From Anaerolineaceae bacterium (lineage in GTDB: Bacteria; Chloroflexota; Anaerolineae; Anaerolineales; Anaerolineaceae), in NCBI GenBank assembly GCA_014860845.1, contig JACZIY010000613.1, positions 1-23,479 of the forward strand: a stretch of DNA of 23,479 nucleotides. Reading direction: 5' to 3'. The notes under the pieces were generated by a model, which saw nothing but the letters and a program-made list of their open reading frames with translations, did not search any database and had not been told where the DNA came from. Made by a program: the position numbers and the translations under genes. Positions 22,262 to 23,479 of this stretch are shown here, one piece after another. Numbering within the stretch: position 1 is the stretch's first letter; every line of letters begins with the position of its first letter.

Positions 22262-23479
22262 TTTTCTCCTCCAGCTGAAGCAGGCAAGGGGACCGGTTCA
22301 TTATCCTGTCCGACAGGCACCTCCAGTTTTGGTCTTCTGGCTGGCCATAACCCTTCAGGTCGGATGATCATCATCACCACCAGCAATGCACCAAAAACCA
22401 ATAAACGGTAACTTTCCAACTCTCTAAGAATCTCTGGTAAGCCTTTTAAGGTGAAAGCTCCCAAAACAACACCCGGGATACTGCCCATACCGCCTACAAT
22501 CACCAAAACCAGGACGTTAATCGAGACCATTAAGGCATGATCTTCGGGACCGGTGAATTGGTTACGAGAAGCGAACAATGCACCTCCCAGACCAGCAAAA
22601 GCAGCGCCCAGGGATAGTGCTAACAATTTATATTTCTTTGTATCAACACCTGTTGCCTGTGCTACCGTCTCATCCTGACTGATTGCCAGCCAGGCGCGTC
22701 CGATACTGGATTCCTGCCAGCGTCTTGCAAGAAAGATCGAAAGCAAGACAGCCAGAATAATCAAATACATAAAATCAACATCCGTAGTAAATGACTGGCC
22801 AAATAAGGTGGGACCGGCAATATTTCGTACACCTCTTGGCCCCATGGTGAAATCTTTTAATATATCACTGCGCAACAAAATTCGGATGATCTCACCAAAA
22901 CCCAACGTCACAATCGCCAGATAATCACCGCGCAACCGCATGATTGGTAAGCCAATCAAAATACCGGATAAAGCAGCTGCCAGAACAGCCACAACCAGAG
23001 CAATCCAGAAATTCCAGACCAGGTTATGTGGTTCCGGTGATGTGGTCAAAGCAAAGGTATAAGCACCAATCGCAAAGAAAGCCACATAGCCCAACACCAA
23101 TTGACCGGAAAGACCAACAATAATATTCAAACCGAGACCCAACAGAACGTAGATTCCAACGGTTCCCATTACATAATTCCAGTAAGCGCCCCAGGTACGT
23201 GGTAATAAGACTAATAACAGCAGGACAACACCCAGCAAAACATAACTAACGTAGGGATTTCCCTGCAACTTACCCAACCAGCGATCCTGTGACCATTTCT
23301 GAACAGCCTCTCGCGTAGATTTTACGCGTTCACGGCTACGTTCGCTGGCTACAGCTAGTAAACCACCCATCACCGCCATGAATGTGCTGTAGAATACATG
23401 AATTAATCCACCTACTGCAATGGTCTGATTAAATAGGAAGAACCTGACAGACTCTGAGGAGAGTTGGCTCAGGTAAGTA
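22258..23479 (-). CDS. livM: branched-chain amino acid ABC transporter, permease LivM (5' end outside window)
   Basis: At least 373 residues of a multi-pass permease are visible. Typical LivM stretches are GLSGQLVLGYVAFFAIGAY, then IMRLRGDYLAIVTLGFGEI, and near the end GGMGSIPGVVLGAF and RPEGLWP. A start at ATG 23379 is possible but has no Shine-Dalgarno. The same frame stays open to the right edge and encodes another probable membrane helix (VRFFLFNQTIAVGGLIHVFY), so the gene probably begins beyond 23479. LivM proteins with an extra N-terminal membrane region are known, for example in E. coli. LivH and the binding-protein gene are expected further upstream, outside the window. The C-terminus is a short Pro-rich cytoplasmic tail that overlaps the start of livG. 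Confidence 0.9.
   Translation of the reverse strand, partial: TYLSQLSSESVRFFLFNQTIAVGGLIHVFYSTFMAVMGGLLAVASERSRERVKSTREAVQKWSQDRWLGKLQGNPYVSYVLLGVVLLLLVLLPRTWGAYWNYVMGTVGIYVLLGLGLNIIVGLSGQLVLGYVAFFAIGAYTFALTTSPEPHNLVWNFWIALVVAVLAAALSGILIGLPIMRLRGDYLAIVTLGFGEIIRILLRSDILKDFTMGPRGVRNIAGPTLFGQSFTTDVDFMYLIILAVLLSIFLARRWQESSIGRAWLAISQDETVAQATGVDTKKYKLLALSLGAAFAGLGGALFASRNQFTGPEDHALMVSINVLVLVIVGGMGSIPGVVLGAFTLKGLPEILRELESYRLLVFGALLVVMMIIRPEGLWPARRPKLEVPVGQDNEPVPLPASAGGEK

Overview
The window reads as a bacterial chromosome segment, most probably from the Chloroflexota and within them an Anaerolineae-type organism. That assignment is an inference from gene content: secreted proteins with Pro/Thr-rich linkers, SH3-like and NBR1-type four-tryptophan Ig domains, zinc-ribbon plus membrane-helix proteins, a DUF4013 membrane protein, and no sign of LPS genes. 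No rRNA, tRNA, CRISPR array, insertion sequence or phage module was seen. Coding density is high, no gene-free gap exceeds 300 bases, and Shine-Dalgarno sequences are usually clear. Three genes appear to start with TTG.

Layout. (1) 1-2915, plus strand: a zinc-ribbon/membrane/SH3 protein, a PfkB-family sugar kinase, a DUF4013 membrane protein and a GNAT acetyltransferase, tightly packed and probably co-transcribed. (2) 2924-4528, minus strand: an HX4D lysophospholipid-type acyltransferase followed by a CDP-alcohol phosphatidyltransferase, a two-gene membrane-lipid operon. (3) 4706-5819, plus strand: two LiaI/LiaF-like membrane proteins. (4) 5896-7179, minus strand: a membrane-linked GTPase (Era-like G domain plus DUF697) ending in a strong terminator. 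(5) 7413-10434, plus strand: a GPH-type MFS symporter and a lysine-2,3-aminomutase-like radical SAM enzyme. (6) 10486-11460, minus strand: a CE7 acetyl-xylan esterase/cephalosporin-C deacetylase. (7) 11701-12657, plus strand: an NBR1-Ig lipoprotein. (8) 12667-13794, minus strand: a GNAT-like protein. (9) 13905-15092, plus strand: an M24 metallopeptidase. (10) 15299-20261, plus strand: three genes I could not assign to a known system. They encode a 1061-residue exported and membrane-anchored protein with an 18-residue tandem repeat, a 415-residue protein with a C-terminal zinc ribbon, and a small multi-pass membrane protein. A convergent zinc-ribbon/Pro-rich/membrane protein lies at 20301-20624. 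(11) 20687-23479, minus strand: livM-livG-livF, a branched-chain amino acid ABC transporter with its terminator; livM runs off the right edge.

Most of the window is ordinary metabolism, transport and envelope biology. The part most likely to be undescribed is 15299-20261. It is set off by its own promoter and AT-rich upstream region, has operon-tight spacing, and contains no domain I can name with confidence apart from the zinc ribbon. The large protein has the general build of a modular surface or polymorphic-toxin-type protein, but no catalytic domain was recognised. The second most interesting gene is the aminomutase-like enzyme, which keeps the radical SAM cluster but seems to lack the acidic residues that hold lysine.
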